This document shows positions 30,528 to 39,337 of a stretch of 64,000 bases of DNA, piece after piece. Under the pieces are notes generated by a model. It saw only the letters and a program-made list of their open reading frames with translations, ran no database searches and was not told where the DNA came from. Numbering within the stretch: the stretch's first letter is position 1; each line of letters opens with the position of its first letter. Origin of the DNA: Streptomyces xanthophaeus (GTDB taxonomy: Bacteria > Actinomycetota > Actinomycetes > Streptomycetales > Streptomycetaceae); assembly GCF_000725805.1 (NCBI RefSeq), contig NZ_KL647132.1:248001-312000 (forward strand), written 5' to 3'. The translations under genes and the position numbers were made by a program.

Positions 30528-31864
30528 GCCTGGGGCACCTTCCATCCGAAGCGCGCCTTGAGGGCGGCGCCGTGCGCGGGCAGGTCCTCGGCCTCGGCCA
30601 GGGTCACGACGTGGTGGGTGACCTCGGCGAGGGCGTCGCGCGTGTAGTCGACGATGTGGATGCCGCGCAGGAAGGACTGCACGGACAGGCCGGAGGAGTG
30701 GCAGGCGCAGCCGCCGGTGGGCAGCACGTGGTTCGACCCGGCGCAGTAGTCGCCGAGGGAGACCGGGGCCCAGGGGCCGACGAAGATCGCACCGGCGTTG
30801 CGCACGCGGGCGGCCCAGGCGGCGGCGTCGGCCGTCTGGATCTCCAGGTGCTCGGCGCCGTACGCGTCGACGACCTTGAGGCCGTCCTCCAGGCTGTCGA
30901 CCAGCACGATCGCGGACTGCTTGCCGGCGAGGGCGGGCTTGATCCGGTCCTCGACGTGCTTGGAGGCCGCGACCTGCGGTTCCAGTTCCTTCTCGACGGC
31001 GTCCGCGAGCTCCGCGGAGTCCGTGACGAGGACGGCGGCGGCCAGCGGGTCGTGCTCGGCCTGGCTGATCAGGTCGGCGGCCACGTGCACGGGGTCGGCG
31101 GTGGAGTCCGCGAGGACGGCGATCTCGGTCGGGCCGGCCTCGGTGTCGATGCCGATCTTCCCGGTGAAGTAGCGCTTGGCGGCGGCGACCCAGATGTTGC
31201 CGGGGCCGGTCACCATGTTGGAAGGCAGGCACTCTTCCGTCCCGTACGCGAACATCGCGACGGCCTGGGCCCCGCCGGCCGCGTACACCTCGTCCACGCC
31301 GAGCAGCGCGCACGCCGCGAGGATGGTGGGGTGCGGCAGGCCGCCGGCTGGGTCTCCTTCAAAAGCGGGCTTCTGCGGCGGGGAGGCCAGCGCGATCGAC
31401 TCGACGCCCGCCTCCTGCGCCGGGACGACGTTCATGACGACGGAGGAGGGGTACACCGAGCGGCCGCCGGGGGCGTACAGCCCCACGCGCTCCACCGGTA
31501 CCCACTTCTCGGTCACCGTGCCGCCGGGGACCACCTGGGTGGTGTGCTCGGTGCGGCGCTGGTTGCGGTGCACGATCCGGGCGCGCCGGATCGACTCCTC
31601 CAGGGCGGCGCGGACGGCCGGGTCCAGCTGCTCCAGGGCGGCCTTGATGGCCTCCGCGGGCACCCGGACCTGCGAGAGCTCGACACCGTCGAACTTCTGC
31701 GCGTACTCGATCAGCGCCGCCGTGCCACGATGATGGACGTCCTCGCAGATGGGCCGCACCTTCTCCAGGGCAGCTTCTACGTCGAACTCGGCACGGGGCA
31801 GCAGATCGCGCAGGGCGCCGCCCTCGGGGAGGGCGTCACCGCGCAGGTCGATACGAGAGATCAC
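30524..31864 (-). CDS. hisD: Histidinol dehydrogenase
   Basis: This enzyme oxidises histidinol to histidine in two NAD-dependent, zinc-dependent steps. The 446-residue product has [53 protein letters not shown] with zinc ligands, and [10 protein letters not shown]. It is the first gene of the his operon. GTG at 31864 is preceded directly by a run of G that can act as a ribosome binding site. The divergent 125-bp gap should contain the operon promoter. Confidence 0.96.
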   Translation of the reverse strand: MISRIDLRGDALPEGGALRDLLPRAEFDVEAALEKVRPICEDVHHRGTAALIEYAQKFDGVELSQVRVPAEAIKAALEQLDPAVRAALEESIRRARIVHRNQRRTEHTTQVVPGGTVTEKWVPVERVGLYAPGGRSVYPSSVVMNVVPAQEAGVESIALASPPQKPAFEGDPAGGLPHPTILAACALLGVDEVYAAGGAQAVAMFAYGTEECLPSNMVTGPGNIWVAAAKRYFTGKIGIDTEAGPTEIAVLADSTADPVHVAADLISQAEHDPLAAAVLVTDSAELADAVEKELEPQVAASKHVEDRIKPALAGKQSAIVLVDSLEDGLKVVDAYGAEHLEIQTADAAAWAARVRNAGAIFVGPWAPVSLGDYCAGSNHVLPTGGCACHSSGLSVQSFLRGIHIVDYTRDALAEVTHHVVTLAEAEDLPAHGAALKARFGWKVPQA

Positions 31865-31905
31865 CCCCCAATTCTCTCAGACCGTTTCGCGCCGCCGTTC
31901 TTCCG

Positions 31906-31920
31906 TATCACTGGCTGATA
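31906..31920. promoter_or_regulatory. Inverted repeat TATCA-N5-TGATA in hisD upstream region
   Basis: A perfect 5-bp inverted repeat with 5-bp spacer, 42-56 bp upstream of hisD and shared with the divergent gene. A second, CTTAC-AC-GTAAG, lies at 31957-31968. Either could be an operator; no regulator is identified. Confidence 0.3.
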
Positions 31921-31989
31921 CACGCCCCGGATGTCACAGGCGCCCGTTAGCGTTCCCTTACACGTAAGTGACTGCGGAGGGGGGCCGCC

Positions 31990-33585
31990 ATGACCGAGGC
32001 ACGCGCCGGTGAGGAACCGGCGGACCTCACGGATCCCGAGCGCCGCATGTGGGGCGCCTTCCGCACGGGCAGCGTGTGCGATCTGAGCGCCCGGTCGGCG
32101 GACCGGGACGATCCGCACGCCGACCGGGTCTGGGGCCGCGAGCGCAGTGTCCGGGCCGAGGTGGTGGCGCTGCTGCTGCTCCACGGGCCGCCCCCGGTGC
32201 CGGGCCGGGTGGCCTCGCTGAAGCTGCGCGGCGTACGGATCACGGGGCGTCTGGACCTGTCCGGGGGCACCGTGGAGCCGTACGTGGAGCTGCAGTCCTG
32301 CCGCTTCGACAGCGAGGTGCAGCTGTCCGAGGCCCGCTTCGGCACGCTGCGCCTGATGAACTGCGCGATCCCCCGCCTGGAGGCGGCGCGCCTGCACACC
32401 GAGGGCGATCTGCACATGCCGCGCTGCCGGGTGGCCCGGGGCGTGCGGCTGACCGACGCGCAGATCGGCACCGACCTGCTGATCAGCCAGGCCGTGGTGC
32501 AGCGGGACGGCAAGGGCCGGGCGATCGCCGCGGACGGGCTGTCGGTGGCGCAGGACTTCCAGGGGGAGCTGCTGGAGACGTACGGGGAGGTGAGCCTGCG
32601 CGGGGCGAAGGTGGGGGTGTCGATGAACCTGCGCGGGGCCCGCCTGCGCAACCCGTACGGCCGGTATGCGCTGAACGCCCCGCAGCTGACCGTCGAGCGG
32701 ACCCTGTACCTGACCTCGATCGCCCTGGACTACGTGCCGGGGACGAATTCCTCCACTCCCCCGTACGGGCTGGGGGTGACGCCGACCCGCGGCCAGCGGG
32801 CGCAGCGCTTCGAGTGCCGGGGCGGGCTGCGGCTGGACGACGGCCGCTTCGGCGATGCGATCGACTTCTACGGGGCGCGGTTCACGCTCACCGCCGAGCA
32901 GGAGATATCGCTGCGCCGGATCCAGACGCCTGAGTTCCGTTTCGTGGGCGAGCGGCCCGAGTACGGGCGGGTGGTCGTGTCGGGGGCCAAGGTGGTCAAG
33001 CTCGTCGACACCTCCACGAGCTGGCCGGGCCCGGGCGGCGTGTCCATCGAGGGGTTCGTCTACGAGAACCTCGCGCCGCGCGGCCACTTCCCGCTGGCCC
33101 GCAGGCTGGCCTGGGTCGAGGCGGCCACCCCCGAGTACTCGCCGGAGCCGTACGAGCGCCTCGCCGCCGTCCTGCGGGCCAGCGGCGAGGACTCGGACGC
33201 CCGCGAGGTGCTGCTGGCCAAGCAGCGGCGGCGCCGCACCACCTTGGCACCGGCGGCCAAGGTGTGGGGCTACGTCCAGGACTGGACGGTGGTCTACGGG
33301 TACCGCCCGGGCCGGGCGGCCCTGTGGATGGCGGTGCTGTGGGCGGCGGGGGCTCTGCTGTTCTCCCAGCTGGACCCGCCGGCGATCAAGGCGGACGAGC
33401 ATCCGCAGTGGAGCGCCGCCCTGTACGCCCTGGACCTCCTGCTGCCGGTGATCGACCTGGGGCAGCAGGGCCAGTGGCGGGTGACCGGGGGCTGGCAGTG
33501 GGGCTCGGCGGCCCTCGTGCTGCTGGGGTGGATCCTGGCCACGACCGTGGCGGCGGGCGCGTCCCGCCTGCTGAGGCGGGGGTGA
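31990..33585 (+). CDS. Beta-helix-like protein with C-terminal membrane helices
   Basis: A 531-residue protein with no recognised enzymatic motif. Residues ~80-330 show short repeated strands (LRGVRITGRLDLSG, ARLHTEGDLHMPRCRVA, VSLRGAKVGVSMNLRGARL) resembling pentapeptide-repeat right-handed beta-helices. Residues ~395-430 are basic, followed by two hydrophobic helices (AALWMAVLWAAGALLFS and SAALVLLGWILATTVAAG) near the C-terminus. The CGGAGGGGGG ribosome site and ATG at 31990 fit well. Streptomyces homologues have been labelled membrane-associated oxidoreductase, but no nucleotide-binding motif is visible, so I do not support that name. Confidence 0.75.
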   Translation: MTEARAGEEPADLTDPERRMWGAFRTGSVCDLSARSADRDDPHADRVWGRERSVRAEVVALLLLHGPPPVPGRVASLKLRGVRITGRLDLSGGTVEPYVELQSCRFDSEVQLSEARFGTLRLMNCAIPRLEAARLHTEGDLHMPRCRVARGVRLTDAQIGTDLLISQAVVQRDGKGRAIAADGLSVAQDFQGELLETYGEVSLRGAKVGVSMNLRGARLRNPYGRYALNAPQLTVERTLYLTSIALDYVPGTNSSTPPYGLGVTPTRGQRAQRFECRGGLRLDDGRFGDAIDFYGARFTLTAEQEISLRRIQTPEFRFVGERPEYGRVVVSGAKVVKLVDTSTSWPGPGGVSIEGFVYENLAPRGHFPLARRLAWVEAATPEYSPEPYERLAAVLRASGEDSDAREVLLAKQRRRRTTLAPAAKVWGYVQDWTVVYGYRPGRAALWMAVLWAAGALLFSQLDPPAIKADEHPQWSAALYALDLLLPVIDLGQQGQWRVTGGWQWGSAALVLLGWILATTVAAGASRLLRRG

Positions 33586-33606
33586 CGGGTCCTGGCCTCC
33601 GGCCAT

Positions 33607-33612
33607 TACCCT
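33607..33612 (+). promoter_or_regulatory. -10 element of a probable leaderless promoter
   Basis: TACCCT ends 7 nt before the GTG at 33620, and no Shine-Dalgarno is present, the actinomycete leaderless pattern. Confidence 0.45.
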
Positions 33613-33619
33613 GTGCCTC

Positions 33620-34357
33620 GTGACCACCGTTCGCCTGCCCCTCTTCCCGCTGAACTCGGTGCTGTTCCCGGGACTCGTCCTCCCGCTGAACATCTTCGAG
33701 GAGCGTTATCGCGCCATGATGCGCGAGTTGCTGAAGACGGGTGAGGACGAGCCGCGCCGTTTCGCGGTCGTCGCGATCCGCGACGGCCGGGAGGTCGCGC
33801 CGACCGCGCCGGGCCTGCCGGACCAGACGGCGGTGCCCGAGCGGGGTCCCGCCGCGGGCTTCGGCGCGGACCCGATCCAGGCCTTCCACCGGGTGGGCTG
33901 CATCGCGGACGCGGCGACGATCCGGGAGCGCGAGGACGGCAGCTTCGAGGTCCTGGCCACCGGTACCTCCCGGGTGCGGCTGCTGTCCGTCGACTCCTCG
34001 GGCCCCTACCTGACCGCGGAGCTGGAAGAGCTCCCCGAGGACACGGGCGAGGGAGCCGGGGCGCTGGCCGAGGGGGTCCTGCGGGCCTTCCGCGCCTACC
34101 AGAAGCGCCTGGCGGGGGCCCGTGAGCGGTCCCTGACCGGGGCGGACCTGCCGGACGAGCCGTCGGTGGTCTCGTACCTGGTGGCGGCGGCGGCCGTGCT
34201 CGACATCCCCGCCAAGCAGCGGCTGCTCCAGGCACCGGACACGGCGACGCGGCTGGCGGAGGAACTGAAACTGCTGCGGACGGAGACGGCGGTGATCCGC
34301 CATCTGCCGTCGCTGCCCGCGGTGGACCTGACCCGTGCTCCGACGAGCCCCAACTGA
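33620..34357 (+). CDS. LON substrate-binding domain protein
   Basis: A 245-residue stand-alone LON N-terminal (substrate-binding, PUA-like) domain with no ATPase or protease part. It opens with VRLPLFPLNSVLFPGLVLPLNIFEERYR in family style, then FAVVAIRDGREV, and ends with a helical region (VVSYLVAAAAVLDIPAKQRLL). The start is GTG at 33620, probably leaderless. Family members are thought to bind unfolded protein; the partner is unknown. It precedes ybaK by 13 nt. Confidence 0.88.
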   Translation: MTTVRLPLFPLNSVLFPGLVLPLNIFEERYRAMMRELLKTGEDEPRRFAVVAIRDGREVAPTAPGLPDQTAVPERGPAAGFGADPIQAFHRVGCIADAATIREREDGSFEVLATGTSRVRLLSVDSSGPYLTAELEELPEDTGEGAGALAEGVLRAFRAYQKRLAGARERSLTGADLPDEPSVVSYLVAAAAVLDIPAKQRLLQAPDTATRLAEELKLLRTETAVIRHLPSLPAVDLTRAPTSPN

Positions 34358-34370
34358 CAGGCCGGCACCG

Positions 34371-34865
34371 ATGGCGAAGAAGTCCAAGCAGGCGGCCGGG
34401 ACCCCGGCGATCGTCGCCCTGACGGCGGCGGGGGTCCCCTTCACCACCCACGCGTACGAGCACGACCCGGCCCATCCCTCGTACGGCGAGGAGGCCGCCG
34501 AGGCGATGGGCGTCTCACCGACGCAGGTGTTCAAGACACTGGTGACCGACGTGGACGGCGTCCTGACGGTGGCGGTGGTCCCGGTCTCGGGGTCGCTGGA
34601 CCTCAAGGCCCTGGCCGCCGCGGTGGGCGGAAAGCGTGCGGTGATGGCCGACCCGGCGCTGGCCGAACGCACCACGGGCTACGTCCTCGGCGGGATCTCC
34701 CCGCTGGGCCAGCGCAAGCGGCTGCGCACGGTGGTCGACGCGTCCGCCTCCGGCCACGCCACCGTCTGCTGCTCGGCGGGCCGCCGCGGCCTGGAGGTCG
34801 AGCTGTCCCCCGCCGACCTGACCGCCCTCACCGGCGCGACCCTGGCCCCGATCGCCCGCGCGTAG
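34371..34865 (+). CDS. ybaK: Cys-tRNA(Pro) deacylase, YbaK/EbsC type
   Basis: A 164-residue YbaK-fold editing protein, expected to hydrolyse Cys wrongly attached to tRNA-Pro. It has TPAIVALTAAGVPFTTHAYEHDP, VFKTLVTDVDGVLTVAVVP with the conserved Lys, KRAVMADPALAERTTGYVLGG and ISPLGQRKRLRTVVDASA. The ATG at 34371 (MAKKSKQAAG) was chosen since an earlier in-frame ATG overlaps the upstream gene. It is a stand-alone form, not fused to ProS. Confidence 0.9.
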   Translation: MAKKSKQAAGTPAIVALTAAGVPFTTHAYEHDPAHPSYGEEAAEAMGVSPTQVFKTLVTDVDGVLTVAVVPVSGSLDLKALAAAVGGKRAVMADPALAERTTGYVLGGISPLGQRKRLRTVVDASASGHATVCCSAGRRGLEVELSPADLTALTGATLAPIARA

Positions 34866-34904
34866 CCGTCGTCGGACGCGCGCAGGCCCTGTGCGACGAC
34901 GGCT
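34864..34904. terminator. Hairpin between ybaK and the DUF2567 gene
   Basis: AGCCGTCGTCG and CGACGACGGCT form a perfect 11-bp stem around a 19-nt GC-rich loop, between two convergent genes. Confidence 0.7.
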
Positions 34905-34907
34905 GCG

Positions 34908-35555
34908 TCAGACGCGCGGGGGCTCCGGCGACGCCGGGTCGGCGTGGACGTGCGGCGGCGGGTAGACGGCCCATTCCGCCACCGGGAGCGGATCGCGCGG
35001 GGTCCACAGGGCCGTCAGGCCCAGATGGGTCAGGACCGCAGCCATCGGCCAGGTCAGCAGCACCCCGTGCGCGAGCAGCTGGAGCGGCGCGTCGAAGGCG
35101 ACCCCCTTGCCCGCCGCGGCCGCGGCGGCGGCCAGGTCCGCGGACGGCCCCATCACCAGTCCGAGGCGCCAGCCCACGAGCGCGGCGAAGACCGATCCGA
35201 GGCCGAGGCCGATCGCCAGCGGGACCCCGCCCTTGCGGCGCCACAGGAAGACGGCCACGGCGCTCAGGACGCCGAATCCGACCGAGAGCAGGAAGAACGT
35301 GCCGTCGGCGCCGATCCGCGCCTCGCTCTCGCTGTTGCGCAGGAACACGGCCTCACCGTTGGACACGTACTGCGCCCGCGGCGCCAGCCAGGCCCACAGC
35401 ACGGCGAGGAGCACACCGGCCACCGCGACCCCCAGGGTGACGGCGGCGCCGTCCCGGACGTCCAGCGCGGTGATGCCGCCCGTCTCGTCGCCCGGCTTCT
35501 CGGGCGGCAGCGGCGGCGGGTCGAACGGGGACGGCGGGGTCACGGCTTCGGTCAC
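34908..35555 (-). CDS. DUF2567-type membrane protein
   Basis: A 215-residue membrane protein with a Pro-rich cytoplasmic start (PPSPFDPPPLPPEKPGDE) and four hydrophobic segments, including VTLGVAVAGVLLAVLWAWLAP and FLLSVGFGVLSAVAVFLW. The extracytoplasmic part between helices 1 and 2 (SNGEAVFLRNSESEARIGADG) resembles DUF2567 proteins of actinomycetes. GTG at 35555 follows GGGG; the start is uncertain by two codons. It follows the ABC permease by 34 nt and may belong to that transcript. The function is unknown. Confidence 0.72.
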   Translation of the reverse strand: MTEAVTPPSPFDPPPLPPEKPGDETGGITALDVRDGAAVTLGVAVAGVLLAVLWAWLAPRAQYVSNGEAVFLRNSESEARIGADGTFFLLSVGFGVLSAVAVFLWRRKGGVPLAIGLGLGSVFAALVGWRLGLVMGPSADLAAAAAAAGKGVAFDAPLQLLAHGVLLTWPMAAVLTHLGLTALWTPRDPLPVAEWAVYPPPHVHADPASPEPPRV

Positions 35556-35589
35556 CCCCACATCGTGCCAGGTACGACCGGCAGCGGCG

Positions 35590-36480
35590 TCAGCGGACCG
35601 CCGCCCGCCGGTACGCCCATGTCGCGGCGGCCAGCGAGACGACACCGACGGCGGCGCACACGCCGAGGTCGAGGGCGACGGCCGCCCAGTCCGGATGCGG
35701 CGCGAAGGTGCGGGCGAAGGCTTCCACCCCGTACGTCGACGGGAGCAGGTCCCGGGCCCACACGATGACGTCGGGCATCCGCTCCGGCGGCAGCACCCCC
35801 AGCAGCAGGGCCGCGGACATGCCGAGCTGCCCGGCGAGCGTGGCCAGCTCCTGGCGGGGCGCCAGCAGTCCGAGCGCCGCCCCCAGCCCGGCCAGCGCGG
35901 CCCCGGCGAGCGGCACCACCGCGGCCAGGATCCACAGCCCGCTCATCGGCAGCCCGAACAGCACGCACCCGAACACGGCGGTGACCAGGGTGCCGGGCAG
36001 GGTGAAGGAGGCGTACGCGGCGGCCGCGCCCAGCACCACCGAGGCGGGCGGCACCGGCAGCGTGGCGTAGTGGTCGAGTCCGCCGCCGGCCCGCAGCTGC
36101 CCGAAGTACTGCGCGAGCAGGTTCAGCGCGACGAAGGCGACGACGAGCACCGAGGACCCGGCGACCACGGCCCGGGCCTCCGAGCCGCCGTCCACCACGC
36201 CCCGCATCAGGATCATGATCCCGACGGACTGGAAGGTGGCGACGAACAGCAGCGGGATGCGTGCCACCCGGGCGCGGGAGAGCTGCGCCCGGTACACGGC
36301 GGCCATCGCGGGGAAGAGCCGTGCGCGGGGGGCCAGCGGTGCGGTGGCGCAGGTGTCCGGCCCGTCGGCCGGCCCGGTGGCCGACTCGGGTGCGGAGCCC
36401 GGTGCGGGGGCCGGATCGGGGACCGGCCCGGTGGCCGGGGTCCCGTCCGTCACGACCGTGCCCGTGGAGCGGTCGCTCAC
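35590..36480 (-). CDS. ABC transporter permease (ABC-2 type)
   Basis: A 296-residue permease with a Pro/Ala-rich N-terminus (~45 residues) and six hydrophobic helices, of the ABC-2 export type: SRARVARIPLLFVATFQSVGI, LDHYATLPVPPASVVLGAA and LLPSTYGVEAFARTF are typical. GTG at 36480 overlaps the ATPase stop (GTGA). With the ATPase it should form an exporter of drugs, lipids or peptides; the substrate is unknown. Confidence 0.88.
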   Translation of the reverse strand: MSDRSTGTVVTDGTPATGPVPDPAPAPGSAPESATGPADGPDTCATAPLAPRARLFPAMAAVYRAQLSRARVARIPLLFVATFQSVGIMILMRGVVDGGSEARAVVAGSSVLVVAFVALNLLAQYFGQLRAGGGLDHYATLPVPPASVVLGAAAAYASFTLPGTLVTAVFGCVLFGLPMSGLWILAAVVPLAGAALAGLGAALGLLAPRQELATLAGQLGMSAALLLGVLPPERMPDVIVWARDLLPSTYGVEAFARTFAPHPDWAAVALDLGVCAAVGVVSLAAATWAYRRAAVR

Positions 36481-37526
36481 GACTTCACCAGCCCTTTCGT
36501 CTTGCCGCCGAGGGCCAGGTACACGTCCTCCAGGCTCGGGGTGGCCAGCGTGAAGTCGTCGAGGGCGGCGAAGGCGGGGCCTCCGGTGACCGCAGCCACC
36601 GCGGCCCTCGCCTCGTCCGGCGCGAGCCGCAGTACCCAGCGGCGTCCCGACTCGACGGCGTCCGTGCGCAGCCGCGCGACCTCGGGCACCTCCAGCGGAG
36701 CGCCCTCGCGCCACACCAGCTCCAGACGGACCTCGCCCGAGACCTCGGCCTTGAGCCCGGCCGGGGTGTCGCAGGCGATGACCTTGCCCTGGTCGACGAC
36801 CGCGACCCGGTCGAGGACGGTCTCGGCCTCGATGACGTTGTGCGTGACGAGCAGGACCGTGGCCCCGTGCTGGGCGCGCCGCCGGTCCACGGCGCTCCAC
36901 ACCGCCCGGCGGGCCACCGGGTCCATGCCCGTGGTGGGTTCGTCCAGGACCAGCACCGGCCGCTCGCCCACCAGGGCCGCGGCGAAGCAGGCCAGGCGCC
37001 GCTGTCCGCCCGAGAGCTTCTTCAGGGGCCGTCCGGCGATCTGGGTCAGCCCCAGTTCCTCCAGGACGTCGTCCCGCGCGGCCCGGGCCTCGCGCACGCC
37101 CAGTCCGCGCAGCCGTCCGGTGGTCTCGGCGGCCAGGGACACGGTGAGCTCGTCCAGGGCGGTGGACTCCTGCCCCAGGTAGGCGAGCAGCCGGGAGGCC
37201 CGCTCGGGGTGGCGCACGAGGTCGTGGCCGAGGAGGGTCACGCTGCCGGAGTCGGGCCGCATCAGCCCGGTCAGCTGGCGGACCAGGGTGGACTTGCCGG
37301 CGCCGTTGGGGCCGAGCAGGCCGAAGACCTCGCCGCGCCGGACGTCGAGGGAGATCCCGTCGTTGGCACGGGTCTCGGGCAGGGCCGGGGCCCCGCGCCG
37401 ACCGCGTACCGCGGGATAGGTCTTGACCAGGTCACGCACTGCGCAGACGACGTCGGAGGCCGCTCCCGCGGCTGCTGCCGAGGCCGCCGCCGTGGGATGT
37501 CCCGCGTGTGCTGTGCCCGTACTCAC
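36477..37526 (-). CDS. ABC transporter ATP-binding protein
   Basis: A 349-residue ATPase of the DrrA/CcmA export group. It has Walker A GPNGAGKST, the Q-loop YLGQES, the signature LSGGQ, Walker B VLVLDEP and the switch His in VTHN. About 25 extra Ala-rich residues precede the domain. The C-terminal ~90 residues form an accessory region as in DrrA-like proteins. GTG at 37526 starts 28 nt after the NYN gene ends. Confidence 0.93.
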   Translation of the reverse strand: MSTGTAHAGHPTAAASAAAAGAASDVVCAVRDLVKTYPAVRGRRGAPALPETRANDGISLDVRRGEVFGLLGPNGAGKSTLVRQLTGLMRPDSGSVTLLGHDLVRHPERASRLLAYLGQESTALDELTVSLAAETTGRLRGLGVREARAARDDVLEELGLTQIAGRPLKKLSGGQRRLACFAAALVGERPVLVLDEPTTGMDPVARRAVWSAVDRRRAQHGATVLLVTHNVIEAETVLDRVAVVDQGKVIACDTPAGLKAEVSGEVRLELVWREGAPLEVPEVARLRTDAVESGRRWVLRLAPDEARAAVAAVTGGPAFAALDDFTLATPSLEDVYLALGGKTKGLVKS

Positions 37527-37554
37527 GAGGGAGCAGCCTACGGGGTTCCCGGCC

Positions 37555-38847
37555 CTACTCGGCCGCCGGGGTCGCCGGGGCGACGGGCGCGGCGGGGGCC
37601 GCGCTCGGGACCGCGGCCACGTGTTCGGCGGCCGCCCGGACGTCGATCTCGCGCCAGAACCCGGCCCGGATGGCGTACCGGTCGTGCTCGTCGATCTGGT
37701 CGTCCTTGTGCGCGAGCAGCCCGAACCGGGCGGCGTAGCGCAGCAGCTCGCCGTCGATCCGGTGCGGGATCCGCGGGTACATCGTGGCCAGCTTCTGCAG
37801 GTGCACGGTCTCCGGGAGCCGTTCCATCCAGCGCCGGGCGAACACCTGTCCCACCTCGAAGGGGTCCCCGCCGACGGTGGTGATGTCCTCCTCCCGGTCG
37901 GCCCAGCGCTGCTCGGCGCTGGTGAGCTGGGCGAGAGTGGGCAGGGAGGCGGTCTCGGCGGGTTCGCCCAGCGGCCCGGCCCGGTCGATCCAGCCCTTGT
38001 CGGAGGACCAGCGCAGGGCGCTGCCGGCCGGGGGCTGGGCGGCGCTCTGCCCGGCGGGCGGGCCCTGCTGCTGTCCGGGTGCGCGCAGGGACCCGGCGAG
38101 GTCCTTGGGCGTGGGCACGGTCTTGGCCGCGGATCCGGCGGGCGCGGGCAGGGCGGGGCCGGAGCCCGTGTCGCCGGAGGCGCTGCCGTTGCGGGCGGCC
38201 TCGGCGAGCGCGGCCTCGGGCAGCGGGGCGGAGAGGATCGCGGCGATGTCGGGGCGCGGGGCGGGCGGCGGGGCGCAGAGTCCGGTGAGGTCCTTGGCGC
38301 GGACGGCCCGGGTGATCCAGGCGCGGTCGAGGACGCGTCGTTCGTCGGCCTCGGCGACGAGGTCCTCGGACTGGTTGTAGTCCCCGTCGGCGGCCTGGAC
38401 GGCCCACAGGTGGACGGCGACGCCGTGTTCCTTGGCGGACATCAGGCCGGGCAGCAGGTCCCCGTCGCCGGTCACCAGGACCACGTCGGAGCAGGCCCGG
38501 TTGCGGGCGAGCTCGGTGAGCTCGGCGTGCATGGCGGCGTCGACGCCCTTCTGCGCCCAGCGGCCGTCGCTGCGGGTCAGGGCGCCCAGGCGGACGGTGA
38601 CGCGGGGCATGACGCGCAGCCGCCGGTGCTCGGGCTGCGGCACCCTGTCGGGTGCGCCGTCGAACCAGTAGATGCGCAGCAGGGGCTGCTCGGTGTCGGC
38701 CTCGGCCCGCTCGCGCAGGCCCTGGATGAGGGCGGCATGGTCGACGGTGATGCGGGAGCGCGAGGGCTCCCCTGCGAGAAGGCTCGCGGCGGCGCCCAGC
38801 AGATAGCCGGCGTCCACCAGGACGACGCAGCGGTCCACGCGTTCCAC
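37555..38847 (-). CDS. NYN domain protein (putative RNase/PIN-like)
   Basis: A 430-residue protein with an N-terminal NYN domain: CVVLVDAGYLLGAAA holds the first metal Asp, GVDAAMHAELTELA and VVLVTGDGDLLPGL the further Asp residues of a PIN-like nuclease site. A Pro/Ala/Gly-rich linker follows (about residues 215-300), then a C-terminal globular region (LRYAARFGLLAHKDDQIDEH) that could be a LOTUS/OST-HTH-like RNA-binding module. GTG at 38847 has AGGGAAGAGG directly upstream. RNA cleavage is expected from the family; the target is unknown. Confidence 0.83.
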   Translation of the reverse strand: MERVDRCVVLVDAGYLLGAAASLLAGEPSRSRITVDHAALIQGLRERAEADTEQPLLRIYWFDGAPDRVPQPEHRRLRVMPRVTVRLGALTRSDGRWAQKGVDAAMHAELTELARNRACSDVVLVTGDGDLLPGLMSAKEHGVAVHLWAVQAADGDYNQSEDLVAEADERRVLDRAWITRAVRAKDLTGLCAPPPAPRPDIAAILSAPLPEAALAEAARNGSASGDTGSGPALPAPAGSAAKTVPTPKDLAGSLRAPGQQQGPPAGQSAAQPPAGSALRWSSDKGWIDRAGPLGEPAETASLPTLAQLTSAEQRWADREEDITTVGGDPFEVGQVFARRWMERLPETVHLQKLATMYPRIPHRIDGELLRYAARFGLLAHKDDQIDEHDRYAIRAGFWREIDVRAAAEHVAAVPSAAPAAPVAPATPAAE

Positions 38848-39061
38848 CCTCTTCCCTGGGGGTCCCTGTTCGGCGAGTGCCCCGAGTCTGCCCGACCGCA
38901 AGGGCGTTGACGGCCGGAACTCGATCATCGGCGTGGCGTATCTCCCAGGAGGGCCGGGACGGGCCGTCAGCTACGCGCAGTAATGATCCAAAATGCGCGC
39001 TTTGGGGCGCTGTGTGAGTGTGAAGGCGGTCCTGGACCCTAGACGCAACGGAGGCTCCACC

Positions 39062-39229
39062 ATGGCCAAGAACAAGAACCAGAAGCAGCCGTCGAAGCAG
39101 CAGTCCCGCCCGGCCGGACAGGATCCGTCGAAGAGCTCGCAGGAGACCTCCTCGGAGTCCCTGTCGCCTTCGCCGAGTCCGCTGGACATGGCCCACAAGA
39201 CGAAGCAGAAGAAGTTCGGCCACAACTGA
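39062..39229 (+). CDS. Small hydrophilic protein
   Basis: A 55-residue, highly polar, likely disordered protein (MAKNKNQKQPSKQQSRPAG, then SSESLSPSPSPLDMAHKTKQ). CGGAGG lies 8 nt before the ATG. Such small hydrophilic proteins recur in Streptomyces; the function is unknown. It is flanked by a 215-bp divergent gap upstream and a very strong hairpin downstream, which supports an independent transcript. Confidence 0.72.
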   Translation: MAKNKNQKQPSKQQSRPAGQDPSKSSQETSSESLSPSPSPLDMAHKTKQKKFGHN

Positions 39230-39250
39230 CGCCCTCGCGTCCGGCCGACA

Positions 39251-39295
39251 CGTACGGAAGGGCCTGCCCGGCTGCCGGGCAGGCCCTTCCGTACG
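39251..39295. terminator. Perfect 21-bp hairpin between the small hydrophilic gene and dnaE
   Basis: CGTACGGAAGGGCCTGCCCGG at 39251-39271 pairs perfectly with 39275-39295 around a CTG loop. It lies between convergent genes and should act in both directions. Confidence 0.85.
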
Positions 39296-39337
39296 TCCGT
39301 ACGCGCATGCCCGCGGGGGCGGGCGTGCGGGCGGGTG

